This document shows, in pieces, positions 1 to 8,364 of a stretch of 64,000 nt of DNA. The first letter of the stretch is position 1; the number at the start of each line of letters is the position of its first letter. A model generated the notes under the pieces. That model was not told the DNA's origin, did no database searches, and saw only the letters and a list, made by a program, of their open reading frames with translations. Both the position numbers and the translations under genes were made by a program. The DNA is from Chloroflexota bacterium (GTDB lineage Bacteria > Chloroflexota > Anaerolineae > Promineifilales > Promineifilaceae), in contig JAGOMA010000011.1 in assembly GCA_017993775.1 (NCBI GenBank), positions 62,001 through 126,000 on the forward strand, in the 5' to 3' direction.

Positions 1-1
1 G

Positions 2-103
2 AAAGGGTTTTACACCGATACGTTAACGCGCACGATTGACGTTTTGGTTGCCAGCCCGCCAATGCCTGCCTCCCTGACGGATGTGAAACGCGCAAAACCT
101 TGA
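2..103 (+). CDS. C-terminal fragment of an unidentified protein (partial)
   Basis: The frame beginning at base 2 is open from the window edge to a TGA at 101-103 and encodes about 33 residues ending DVKRAKP. It may be the tail of a gene that starts outside the window. No domain can be recognised from so short a piece, and a chance open frame of this length is possible. The convergent PBP-like gene ends at 312, so the fragment and that gene would share the intervening 208 bases. Confidence 0.3.
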   Translation, partial: KGFYTDTLTRTIDVLVASPPMPASLTDVKRAKP

Positions 104-311
104 AGGCGCATTTGTTTTCGGCTAGTAGTTTGTTGGAAAAGTGAAAATGAATCCACGGATGATTCCGTTTTAACGGATTCCCACCGATTTACTGGTGATT
201 TATCCGTAAAAATCCGTCGAATCCATTCAATCCGTGTACCTATCCTGAGTTCTCCGACAGACTGCCAGATGTTTAGGCTTTCCAGCGAGGCACTTGCATT
301 ACAGAGGCGGC
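104..311. repeat. Intergenic region with degenerate aatccgt-type repeats
   Basis: No gene is visible. The stretch holds several imperfect copies of an ATCCGT/ACGGAT word (around 155-240) in both orientations, able to form weak stem-loops. Similar text recurs between other genes here, at 32290-32380 and 34017-34070, so this is probably one member of a dispersed intergenic repeat family. Confidence 0.4.
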
Positions 312-1673
312 CTATCGGGGGGTAACGGCCGTTAACAGTTCGCTCCCAATTCGTTCTACGGCCGCCAGGTCGCCGCTGTTTTCCACCACCACCACCACCA
401 CATACTCCGGCTGATTGGCCGGAGCCAGACCGAGATACCAGGCATTGGTGCTGCCGCCTGGCCCCGAAAGCACCAGCGTGCTAAAAGCTTGCGTGTCGGT
501 GGTGGCGGGCAGGGCTTGGCGCACACTTTGCGCTGCCACGGCCGACACGGCCGTCGCCGTTCCCATCTCCAGCGCGCTGCTGACCCAATTGCCCAGGTCG
601 TCCTGTAGGGCGTTGACCAATTGCAGTTCAGGAAGACGGCCGTTCGCGGCCAATGCCGCCCAGGCCACGCCCACTTGCAGCGGTGTCACAATCAACGTGT
701 CCTGGCCAATCGTAGCCAGTGCCGGGTTGGCAGATGGGGGAGAAACGGCCGTTTCCGTATTGAGCGGCAGCTGCGGCGGTTGGGTCAGCCCAAAATCCGT
801 AAACACCTGCGTCAGGTCTAATTTGCCGGCTAAATCTTGCATGGGGCCGGGGCAGCGATGCGCCAGCACATCCTGCCAGGTTGCGTCCACCGGCGGCGCG
901 GTAGCGCAGTAAGTTGCCACGCCGTGCAAAATCACCGGGCGATTGGCATGTTCCACCGGATCGTCTAGCGAAATGACCTCTTGTTCCAGCGCCGCCGCCA
1001 AAACAAACGGCTGCAGCACCAACCCCGGCTGATACTGCCCCTGGGTCACGCGGTTTAGCAGCGGCGCCAGTTCATCGGCCGATAAATCATCAAATGTCTC
1101 GTCCAACTGGTTGGGGTCATAGCCGGGGTGGCTGGCCAGAGCCAAAATTTGGCCGATTTCGCCGCCGTTCGCGGAAGGGTCCAGGCGCAGCAGCAGCACC
1201 GCCCCAGCCTGATCATCCAGCAAGCTGTCGGCTTGCGCTTGCAGTCCGGCGTCCAACGTCAGGCGCACATTCCTACCTACTTGGGGTTTGTGCAGCAGGT
1301 CGGCCATTTGGCTTTGCCAGGTGTTGCCGATATTGCCGCGCAGCTGTGCATCGTAACTTTCTTCGATGCCCGCCGTGCCGTGCCGCAGGCTGTAGTAGCC
1401 CACCACCGGGCTGCCCGCAGGCAGCGGGTATTGGCGCTGAGAACGGCCGTTTGCCAATCTATTTTCGGCCAGCAGCACATCCGCACGATCAAAAATCAGG
1501 CCGCGTTGAATCCGCAGCTCCGACTCGACCTGGCGCGGATTGTCGTCGCGCGCCAAAATCGCCGGCGCGCGGATGACGCTCCAAAATAGCAGCGATACAA
1601 CCACGGCCAAAAATGCCAGGAGAATGACGCGCAGGAGTTGGCTGATTTTGCCCGGAGGAACTTCTGATTTCAT
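312..1673 (-). CDS. Penicillin-binding-protein-like transpeptidase homologue, catalytically degenerate
   Basis: A 453-residue protein with one N-terminal membrane anchor (about residues 13-35), a short dimerisation-like segment containing RGLIFDRAD and YSLRHGTAGIE, and a transpeptidase-like fold resembling PbpA/FtsI class B PBPs. The family active site SxxK should sit in the PGSTFKP context; here residues 216-222 read PGLVLQP, so the serine is L218 and the lysine Q221. The KTG motif that normally precedes the AWF-GFAP segment is also gone: residues 402-409 read LSGPGGST, followed by NAWYLGLAP and VVVVVVENSG, which are otherwise family-like. The gene lies 19 bp after the FtsW/RodA gene in a tight operon. 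I infer a structural partner of the SEDS protein rather than a working cross-linking enzyme. The frame is intact throughout. Confidence 0.8.
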   Translation of the reverse strand: MKSEVPPGKISQLLRVILLAFLAVVVSLLFWSVIRAPAILARDDNPRQVESELRIQRGLIFDRADVLLAENRLANGRSQRQYPLPAGSPVVGYYSLRHGTAGIEESYDAQLRGNIGNTWQSQMADLLHKPQVGRNVRLTLDAGLQAQADSLLDDQAGAVLLLRLDPSANGGEIGQILALASHPGYDPNQLDETFDDLSADELAPLLNRVTQGQYQPGLVLQPFVLAAALEQEVISLDDPVEHANRPVILHGVATYCATAPPVDATWQDVLAHRCPGPMQDLAGKLDLTQVFTDFGLTQPPQLPLNTETAVSPPSANPALATIGQDTLIVTPLQVGVAWAALAANGRLPELQLVNALQDDLGNWVSSALEMGTATAVSAVAAQSVRQALPATTDTQAFSTLVLSGPGGSTNAWYLGLAPANQPEYVVVVVVENSGDLAAVERIGSELLTAVTPR

Positions 1674-1692
1674 GGGTTTGCTCTTCAGTAGA

Positions 1693-2994
1693 TTACTGGC
1701 CGATTTCTTCCACCGCGCCGGACATATACAGCAGCAGCCCCATCATGGCGCTGTTGATGAGCATGGAACTGCCCCCATAACTGATGAGCGGCAGCGTGAC
1801 GCCGGTGAGCGGCAGCAGCTTGGTGACGCCGCTCATGATGAGCAGCGCCTGGGCGCTGATGAGGATGCTGATGCCGGCGGCTAAATAACGTTGGAACGGC
1901 CGTTTCGCCATCAGCGCCAGCCGCAATCCCCGGTAAGCCAGCAAAACAAAAATCAACACAGTGCTTAAACTGCCAACCAGTCCCCATTCTTCCGCAATAG
2001 CCGCAAAGATAAAATCTGAATGGACAACCGGAATGTAAATAGGAAAGCCTTGCCCCACGCCCTGCCCCAGAATGCCACCGGCTGCCAGTGCGTACAACGA
2101 TTGCACAATCTGGAAAGCGCGGTCGGCCGCGTCTGGCCAGGGATTCCACCACGCATTGACGCGCAAAGCGACCAGATCGAACGCAAAATAGGCAAAAATA
2201 CCGGCCAGGAGCATGAGTCCGCTGCCCGCAAGCACAAACCGAATGTCGCCCGTCGCCATATAAAGCAGCGCCAGGAAGACAATGAAAAACAACGTGGCTG
2301 CCCCCAGATCGCGCTGCCAGACCAGCAGAACAATGCAAAATCCCCACATGAGCAGCAGCGGAGCCAGATAGGATAGAATGCCTGCCCAGCCATTTTGTTT
2401 GCTGGCGACCAGCATCGCTTCTCGTTCGTCAAAATAGCTCGCCAAAAAGATGATGAGCAGCAGCTTCAATAATTCGGAAGGTTGAAAATAGACCTGACCG
2501 ATGAAGGGAATGGGCAGCCACAGCGCCGCGCCATAACCGGAGGGATTGACGCCAAAAATGAGGGTGGCGGCCAGGAGGAGCAGGCCGCCGGTAAGCCAGG
2601 TGTAGCGATAACGCCGCAGCAGGCGCAAGTTGTGGGGTAGAGTGGTGATGGCCAGCAGCACGGCCGTTCCCAGGACCAGCCATATCACCTGCCGCGCTAA
2701 AAAATTGGCCGCCAATCGGTCGATCAGCACCAGACCCCAGCCGGTTAACAATGCTGCCAGGGGGAAAATGAAAGGGTCGCGTCGTGGCTTAAAGTGGTGC
2801 AGCACGCCGTGCGCCACGCCCACCAACGCCAGCCAGACCAGCGGCGCCCACAAATGCGACCATCGCAGCGCGCCATCCACCGCCAGACTGAGGGCGGCCG
2901 CGTTTGTCAGCACAAATGCGGCGACAATCAGCAAGAGGAGGGCTTGCCGACGGCCGTTTTGCTCTTGTGCTTCTTCCAGGACAAATGATTGCAT
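1693..2994 (-). CDS. FtsW/RodA/SpoVE family peptidoglycan polymerase
   Basis: A 433-residue polytopic protein with about ten membrane helices. It is a SEDS glycosyltransferase, which polymerises lipid II at the outer face of the membrane together with a class B PBP. The family signature near the C-terminus, GVTLPLISYGGSSM followed by INSAMMGLLL, is clear, as is the AEEWGLVG segment before it. The N-terminal 40 residues (VLEEAQEQNGRRQ, then a helix) are slightly longer than in short RodA proteins. The gene starts 18 bp after the mtnP stop and is followed 19 bp later by the degenerate PBP-like gene. Sequence alone does not let me choose between FtsW (division) and RodA (elongation); the bactofilin-like gene at the head of the operon argues weakly for a shape-related role. 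Confidence 0.9.
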   Translation of the reverse strand: MQSFVLEEAQEQNGRRQALLLLIVAAFVLTNAAALSLAVDGALRWSHLWAPLVWLALVGVAHGVLHHFKPRRDPFIFPLAALLTGWGLVLIDRLAANFLARQVIWLVLGTAVLLAITTLPHNLRLLRRYRYTWLTGGLLLLAATLIFGVNPSGYGAALWLPIPFIGQVYFQPSELLKLLLIIFLASYFDEREAMLVASKQNGWAGILSYLAPLLLMWGFCIVLLVWQRDLGAATLFFIVFLALLYMATGDIRFVLAGSGLMLLAGIFAYFAFDLVALRVNAWWNPWPDAADRAFQIVQSLYALAAGGILGQGVGQGFPIYIPVVHSDFIFAAIAEEWGLVGSLSTVLIFVLLAYRGLRLALMAKRPFQRYLAAGISILISAQALLIMSGVTKLLPLTGVTLPLISYGGSSMLINSAMMGLLLYMSGAVEEIGQ

Positions 2995-3012
2995 ACAAAC
3001 GGCCGTTGTCGG

Positions 3013-3879
3013 TTAGCTCAAATACCGGTTGATAATAGGCGCAAGCATCGATTTGGCGCTGTCTGGCACGTGATTGAAGTCTGTGATGAGCGCGTGCTGC
3101 AGCGCCGAGTGCGCCGCAAACTCGCCCGCCCACTCGTCCATATGCGCCACCAGATGCCGAATCGCCTGCTGCGCCAGGTCTGTATTGCGGTGCAGCACGC
3201 GAATCACCTGCTCCACTGTCACCGGCGCTTCGCTTTCATGCCACACATCGTAATCGGTGATGTGCGCCATGCAGGCATAAGCAATTTCCGCCTCGGCCGC
3301 CAAAAAGGCTTCCGGGCTGGTGGTCATGCCGATGATGCTCATGCCCCACTGCCGGAAGGTGTTGGATTCGGCTTTGGTGCTGAAACGCGGCCCTTCAATG
3401 GTGATGAATGCGCCTTCGGTGTGTACGGTTCCACTGCTGGCGCGCACAGCCTGGACCAGAGCCGCGCTGAGTTCCGGCGAGAAGGGTTGTGCCGGGCTGA
3501 TATGGGCGACCAACCCGCCTTCAAAAAAGCTGCTGTCTCGTTTGCGGGTGTTGTCATACAGTTGGTCGGGAACCACCACATGGCCGGGCGCATAATCTTC
3601 GCGCAGCGACCCACAGGCGCTTACGGCAATGATGTATCGGACGCCCAGCGTTTTGAGGGCAAAGATATTGGCGCGATAAGGCACTTCGGTGGGGTTCAGG
3701 ACGTGGCCACGGCCGTGTCGCGGTAAAAATGCCAGGCGACGGCCGTGTAATGTCCCCAAAGTCAGCCGATCCGATGGCTTGCCAAAAGGCGTTGTCATTT
3801 CAATTTCTTCAACGTTCGTCAGGTCTGGCATATCATACAGACCACTTCCCCCGATGACTGCTAGTTCAATGTCTCTCAC
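3013..3879 (-). CDS. mtnP: S-methyl-5'-thioadenosine phosphorylase
   Basis: A 288-residue cytosolic enzyme of the PNP/MTAP family that phosphorolyses methylthioadenosine, the by-product of polyamine synthesis, to adenine and methylthioribose-1-phosphate. Visible signatures are GGSGLY at the N-terminus, the phosphate-binding PRHGRGH, SACGSL, DQLYDNT, the substrate loop EGPRFSTKAE, and the C-terminal TDYDVWH whose aspartates distinguish MTAP/PNP-type purine binding. The length fits the family. It sits between the bactofilin-like gene (21 bp upstream) and the FtsW/RodA gene (18 bp downstream), so it is co-transcribed with wall-morphogenesis genes; I see no metabolic reason for that and regard it as operon hitch-hiking. 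Confidence 0.92.
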   Translation of the reverse strand: MRDIELAVIGGSGLYDMPDLTNVEEIEMTTPFGKPSDRLTLGTLHGRRLAFLPRHGRGHVLNPTEVPYRANIFALKTLGVRYIIAVSACGSLREDYAPGHVVVPDQLYDNTRKRDSSFFEGGLVAHISPAQPFSPELSAALVQAVRASSGTVHTEGAFITIEGPRFSTKAESNTFRQWGMSIIGMTTSPEAFLAAEAEIAYACMAHITDYDVWHESEAPVTVEQVIRVLHRNTDLAQQAIRHLVAHMDEWAGEFAAHSALQHALITDFNHVPDSAKSMLAPIINRYLS

Positions 3880-3900
3880 AAATCTCTCTCCATGACACGG

Positions 3901-5820
3901 TTACGATTTCCGCGCCTGGGCCAGGGCTGTTTCCAGGCTGTTAATTTTATCGGTCGTAATCTGTTTCATTTGTTTAATAAATTGCTGCTGTTTGTTCACC
4001 GTTTGCTGCAACTGCTCGATTTGCAGCTCTCGTTCGATTAGCACCGAGCGAATTTCGGCCAGTTGTTGTCCCTGCTGTGCTGTTTCCCGCAAATGGTTCT
4101 GTAAATCAGCTTCACTTGCTTCTAGCTGCACCTGTTTTTGCCGCAGCTCATCCTTAAACCTCTTGGCTTCCGCCAGAGCCTTGCTTTTATCTGTTTCGAG
4201 TTGGCTGTGGGTGGCCTGGGCGTTTTGCTGCTGCTGGCTCATCGCCGCCTCGGCGGCTTGAAGGCTCAGGCGCAGCTGATTCAGCTGCGCCGCCTGTTCT
4301 TCTGCCTCTGCGCTGCCCTCTTTTAAGGCCGATTGGCTGGTTTCCAGATTAGCCTGATACCAGAGTAACTGTTCCTGATACTCCTCTAGCTTTTCTTCGG
4401 CTGCCGCTAAATCGGCCTTTAATGCTTCAATCTGCTCAGACGAGAACAATTTTGTTGGTTGCTCGCGAATTCGCTGCAAGTCATCTTGCGCGTCTTGCCA
4501 GTTTGTTTCCAATTCCTCGTGCGCGCGGCGCAAGTTGGCAATTTCCTCTTCTTGCCGGAAGAATTTCGTTTTTGCCATCTCCATTTGTTTCATTAGGATA
4601 GCGTTGCGGTTTTGCAGCGGTTCCAGCTCCGCTTTTAGCTGGTTGTTTAGGTCGGTTAATGAGCGGATGGTTTCATCGCTTCCGGCGAGAAGAATTTTGG
4701 AAGACTCGATTTCGTTATCCAACTGCTTTTGCAGGTCTTCCAGGCGGATTTGGGCTTTGGTCCAATCGCTCTCGATTTGTCTGCGCTGGTCGCGCAGCAT
4801 GTTGTTCATGTCGCTGCTTTGTTCCAGTTGCTGGCGCGTGGATTGCAGCTCTTTCTCTAAATCTTTAACTCGCGCCTCGGTGGTTTCGGCTAATTCTTGC
4901 CAGCGCAGCAAGGCGTCTTCCTGGTCAGAGCTGTGGACGAGGCTGGCCTGGAGGGCGGTTTCGATGTTGTGGACACGGCCGGTAAGTGTGTCTACCTGGT
5001 TGAGGGCTTCGTGCAGATGTGTATCCACGCCAATTTTTGCCGACGTGAGTTCCTTGAAGGCGCCTTCTTTTTGGGCGTAGGTTTCGCGCAGTTCTTCCAG
5101 GTCCTGGTTGGTTTGGGCCAACGACTCTTGGGCCAGGGCCAATTCTTTGCTTTGGCGATCGAGTTGGGTTTCGCGGAGCTGGAGGGTGTTGCTGGTGTCC
5201 TGGGCTTTTTGCTGCCAGTCTGCCAGTTCAGCGCGGGCGTTTTTTAGCTCTTCGCGGACGAGGGTGAGTTGGTTGGTGGCTTCGCCGGCAATTTCAGCCA
5301 GACGTTGGTCGAAAGTTTCTTCGAGTTCGGCGCGGGCGGTCAGGGCCACGGCCGTTTCCATTTGTAACTGCCGCAGCGCATCCAGTTTTGCCCGGTCGCG
5401 CAAGCGATGGTGCTCAGGTTGTAATCCATTGGGCGCAGACTGCGTGTCGGCTGTTGGTTCTGAAGGTAGGGTAGTTACAGCCAGCAACGTTTCGCAGTCT
5501 GCCGCTGTGAGGGTGTTGATCCAACCGCGAATCTGCCCGCCGGGTTCCAAATGGAACCGCATGGCGAAAATGTCGCCCCACAATTGGCCTGTACTTTGTA
5601 CTGTGACTTCCTGGGCAACGGCCGTGCCGGCCAACAACCCGGCCACTAAAACTTGCGGCGCAAAGATATTTCCAACCACCGTAGACCCGGCGGCCACGGC
5701 AACTGGTTGCGTCTCGTAAATATCACCAACCAGATAACCGGAAATCTCCCGCCACGCTTGCCCGCGCCGGAATAAATTGAAAAATCCCTTACCGTTTGCT
5801 TTTTCGCTGCCGATGGTCAT
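3901..5820 (-). CDS. Bactofilin-like N-terminal domain fused to a long coiled coil
   Basis: A 639-residue cytoplasmic protein. Residues about 25-105 form a short beta-helix of bactofilin type: successive rungs GYLVGDIYE, GSTVVGNIFA, GTAVAQEVTVQ, GQLWGDIFA and GGQIRGWIN carry the alternating G-D/N-I pattern that lets bactofilins polymerise. From about residue 135 to the end it is almost uninterrupted charged coiled coil rich in Gln, Glu, Leu and Ala, with no signal peptide or membrane helix. Bactofilins are usually 120-200 residues, so a coil of nearly 500 residues is unusual. The gene heads the operon with mtnP, ftsW/rodA and the PBP-like gene. I infer a cytoskeletal scaffold positioning wall synthesis. 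The coiled coil alone would also match generic SMC-like hits, which should not be taken as function. Confidence 0.7.
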   Translation of the reverse strand: MTIGSEKANGKGFFNLFRRGQAWREISGYLVGDIYETQPVAVAAGSTVVGNIFAPQVLVAGLLAGTAVAQEVTVQSTGQLWGDIFAMRFHLEPGGQIRGWINTLTAADCETLLAVTTLPSEPTADTQSAPNGLQPEHHRLRDRAKLDALRQLQMETAVALTARAELEETFDQRLAEIAGEATNQLTLVREELKNARAELADWQQKAQDTSNTLQLRETQLDRQSKELALAQESLAQTNQDLEELRETYAQKEGAFKELTSAKIGVDTHLHEALNQVDTLTGRVHNIETALQASLVHSSDQEDALLRWQELAETTEARVKDLEKELQSTRQQLEQSSDMNNMLRDQRRQIESDWTKAQIRLEDLQKQLDNEIESSKILLAGSDETIRSLTDLNNQLKAELEPLQNRNAILMKQMEMAKTKFFRQEEEIANLRRAHEELETNWQDAQDDLQRIREQPTKLFSSEQIEALKADLAAAEEKLEEYQEQLLWYQANLETSQSALKEGSAEAEEQAAQLNQLRLSLQAAEAAMSQQQQNAQATHSQLETDKSKALAEAKRFKDELRQKQVQLEASEADLQNHLRETAQQGQQLAEIRSVLIERELQIEQLQQTVNKQQQFIKQMKQITTDKINSLETALAQARKS

Positions 5821-5893
5821 CTGAGGTTTGCCAGTATGCAGTTATTATGGGCTTCTGGCCAATAATAATCAGGATTTTTAGTGTTGGTTAACA

Positions 5894-5899
5894 ATTATA
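5894..5899 (-). promoter_or_regulatory. Candidate -10 box for the bactofilin-mtnP-ftsW/rodA operon
   Basis: On the minus strand this reads TATAAT, about 75 nt before the operon's first ATG. No good -35 stands 16-18 nt upstream (the best is GTTCCG), so the call rests on the perfect -10 alone. Confidence 0.35.
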
Positions 5900-5965
5900 A
5901 CCCTGGAATGAGAAAGCGGAACCTAAAAAGGCGTGATTTTTTGCTGGATATGGCAAATCCGCCGC

Positions 5966-5994
5966 TTGTTATGTCTTTCCAACTCTGCTAAACT
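5966..5994 (+). promoter_or_regulatory. Candidate sigma-70-type promoter, nearly leaderless
   Basis: TTGTTA at 5966-5971 and TAAACT at 5989-5994 are separated by 17 nt. Transcription would begin at about 6001, three bases before the ATG at 6004, and there is no Shine-Dalgarno sequence in front of that ATG. Confidence 0.4.
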
Positions 5995-6003
5995 GCTTAC
6001 GTT

Positions 6004-8265
6004 ATGATGCACCGGAAACCCAAACATATTGCCTGGTTGTGGTTTAGCCTCCTCCTTTTTCTGGTATTACCGGGGGCGGATTCTTCAGCTTTGGCTCCTG
6101 CGGCGGGGTTTCCGGGCAAGCTTCACATCGACGGCCCCTTGCAATTAGATCTTCGTATAACGCCGCCTGTTGGCGCTCCTGGCAACACGCTCCTCCTGGA
6201 AGTTTCCCTGATTAATCTGGATCAGATGACCTATACGCCGGAAATAAGTTTGCAGCTTCCTTCTGGACTGTCTTTGAATACGGCCAATTTGCCGGCCGGG
6301 GCAACAGCCAATTTGCAAGCTCACGCCATTCGGTGGATGCCGTTTGTCCTGGCGAATGGTGGCGCGCAGCAGTTGACGCTGCCCCTGCGGGTGGAAACGG
6401 CCGATATTACCCATCCGGAGCAGAAGATCACGGCCGTTCTCAAGCTAAATGATCAGACACGCCAGGCGGAAACGACCATTTGGATCGGCATCCCGCCTCA
6501 GGTAAACAGCCTGGTCATTCCGGCTCAGGTGTCTGTGGGCTTGCCATTCCAGCTACGGGCTGACCTGAGCGGCCCCGGCCCCATTGCCCAATCCTGGCAG
6601 TTGGGCGACGGCCGTCAGGTTGATGTGAGCAACCCGGTTGTCGTTTATCCGGCCCCTGGCATTTACGATGTCACCCTCACGGCTACCAATGCGCTGGCCG
6701 CAGCCACAGCAACCCGGCGTATCACCGTCATACCCCATCCAACCGCTCAATTTAAAGTTGACGATGCTTCCCCTGGCGTGGGGCAGATCGTTACGTTTAT
6801 CAATGAAAGCGGCGGGGAAGCCCCCATCACTTACCAATGGGATTTTGGCGATGGCAGCACTTCGACTGAGACCAACCCTACGCACTACTATGCAGCGCCC
6901 GGCACATATCCGGCCAGCCTGACCATCGAAAATGCTTACGGCCGTTCGAATGCGTTTTGGGCGATCACCGTTGGACAGCCGCCCACGGCCGATATGCTGC
7001 TGGGCGATCTCGCCCGAACCGGCCAGCCTGTTCTGGCTCAGGCTGTTGGCGACGCCTCTGTGACGGCGTTTCAATGGGATATGGGCGACGGCCGTACAAT
7101 TGAAGGCGCGCAAATCAGCCACATGTATTACATGCCCGGCGATTACTATGTCACGCTGACGGCCGTTAACGAATACGGCCGTACCCAAATCAGCCGCTGG
7201 CTCCATGTTGAAGCCGGCGTGCTGTCCATTTTCTTGCCCATCGTACCCAAAGCCGATCCGGAAGTCGCTTCTCAGGGCGCAGCGTTGGATCCATTGGGCA
7301 TTGTTCTGGAACCTGTGGATTTAGACGCCCCATTTGTGATGACGCCGCTTGTTTTGCCTGTCGGTACCAGCCCGGCCGAAGCGTTGTATATCTACATCAA
7401 CGAAGCCCGCCGCCAGTTTGACCTGCCGCAGTTGCAATATGTCTACGAACTGTCGGTGGCCGCCCAGCAGCATGCCGAGGATATGGCGGCTTATCGGTAT
7501 ACCGGCCACACCGGCTCCGATGGCTCCTTCCCGGCGGAACGTTTGTTGTGGCACGGCTATCCCAGCGCCTACGCCGGCGAAGCCACCGCCTGGGGTTTCG
7601 AGCAGGCGTATCAGGCCGTGGAATTTTGGATCAACAGTCCTGGCCATCGCGCCATTTTGCTGAACAAATATGCCACGGATGTGGGCGTTGCCTTTAACCT
7701 GGATTTCAACGCCCCGAATGTCTGGTATTGGACGGCCGAATTTGGCAATGCGTATGGCGGCGCGGCTGCGCCTCTGCTGCGGGTGCAAGCCCCGGCAAGT
7801 GGGGAATCGGTTTTAAACACGGCCGTTGGCGCTTATTCGTGGAATTGGCCCATGCCCCTGGCTGCCGGACAGCGGTTCACCGTCTATTTGAGCGATGGCG
7901 CGCGTTCGATTCCGCTGGGTTCTGTTTCTCAGCCTGAATTTGGCACGTTGTATCGGCTGCGCACGGCCGTTCTGGACATCATGGCTGAGACGGGCCTGTT
8001 TGAATGGCGCGTACGCCTGGAAGATGGCAACCAGACTGGCCTGCTAGAAAGCGACCCACACGCAATTGAAGTACTGCTAGACCCCGACTTGCCAACGCCG
8101 ACGCCCGTGGTGACTGCTACTCTGACTATTACGGCTACGGCCGTGCCCGGACCGCTGCCCACCAGCACCCCGACGCCGGCTTACTACCTGCCCACGCCCC
8201 AGCCAACCGACGCGCTGCCGCCGCCCATCGTCACCATTCCCCCGGCGAATACGCCCAACCCCTAG
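6004..8265 (+). CDS. Secreted protein with PKD domains and a CAP/SCP domain
   Basis: A 753-residue exported protein. Residues 1-30 are a signal peptide (basic start, then WLWFSLLLFLVLPGA). A DUF11-like segment follows, then three PKD-type beta-sandwich domains at about 165-245, 247-325 and 330-405, recognisable by WDFGDGSTS, APGTYPASLTI, WDMGDGRT and MPGDYYVTLTAV. Residues about 455-580 are a CAP (SCP/PR-1) domain: INEARRQFDLPQLQ, the histidine in GHTGSDGS, and FWINSPGHRAILL are family hallmarks, with the GEATAWG segment between. The C-terminus is a Ser/Thr/Pro-rich tail (repeated PTPTP-like text). I see no sortase or membrane anchor, so it is probably released or held non-covalently. Function is unknown; CAP domains bind lipids or act on surface polymers in other systems. 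It stands alone between divergent and downstream genes. Confidence 0.85.
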   Translation: MMHRKPKHIAWLWFSLLLFLVLPGADSSALAPAAGFPGKLHIDGPLQLDLRITPPVGAPGNTLLLEVSLINLDQMTYTPEISLQLPSGLSLNTANLPAGATANLQAHAIRWMPFVLANGGAQQLTLPLRVETADITHPEQKITAVLKLNDQTRQAETTIWIGIPPQVNSLVIPAQVSVGLPFQLRADLSGPGPIAQSWQLGDGRQVDVSNPVVVYPAPGIYDVTLTATNALAAATATRRITVIPHPTAQFKVDDASPGVGQIVTFINESGGEAPITYQWDFGDGSTSTETNPTHYYAAPGTYPASLTIENAYGRSNAFWAITVGQPPTADMLLGDLARTGQPVLAQAVGDASVTAFQWDMGDGRTIEGAQISHMYYMPGDYYVTLTAVNEYGRTQISRWLHVEAGVLSIFLPIVPKADPEVASQGAALDPLGIVLEPVDLDAPFVMTPLVLPVGTSPAEALYIYINEARRQFDLPQLQYVYELSVAAQQHAEDMAAYRYTGHTGSDGSFPAERLLWHGYPSAYAGEATAWGFEQAYQAVEFWINSPGHRAILLNKYATDVGVAFNLDFNAPNVWYWTAEFGNAYGGAAAPLLRVQAPASGESVLNTAVGAYSWNWPMPLAAGQRFTVYLSDGARSIPLGSVSQPEFGTLYRLRTAVLDIMAETGLFEWRVRLEDGNQTGLLESDPHAIEVLLDPDLPTPTPVVTATLTITATAVPGPLPTSTPTPAYYLPTPQPTDALPPPIVTIPPANTPNP

Positions 8266-8364
8266 TTTTCGCTCCGCATGTTGCCGCCACCGCCACCGAC
8301 CAGTCAGCAGAAATTGCCTTGTCCATTTCTTGCTGACTCTGTTTTGATTGCAAAAGGATAGGTC

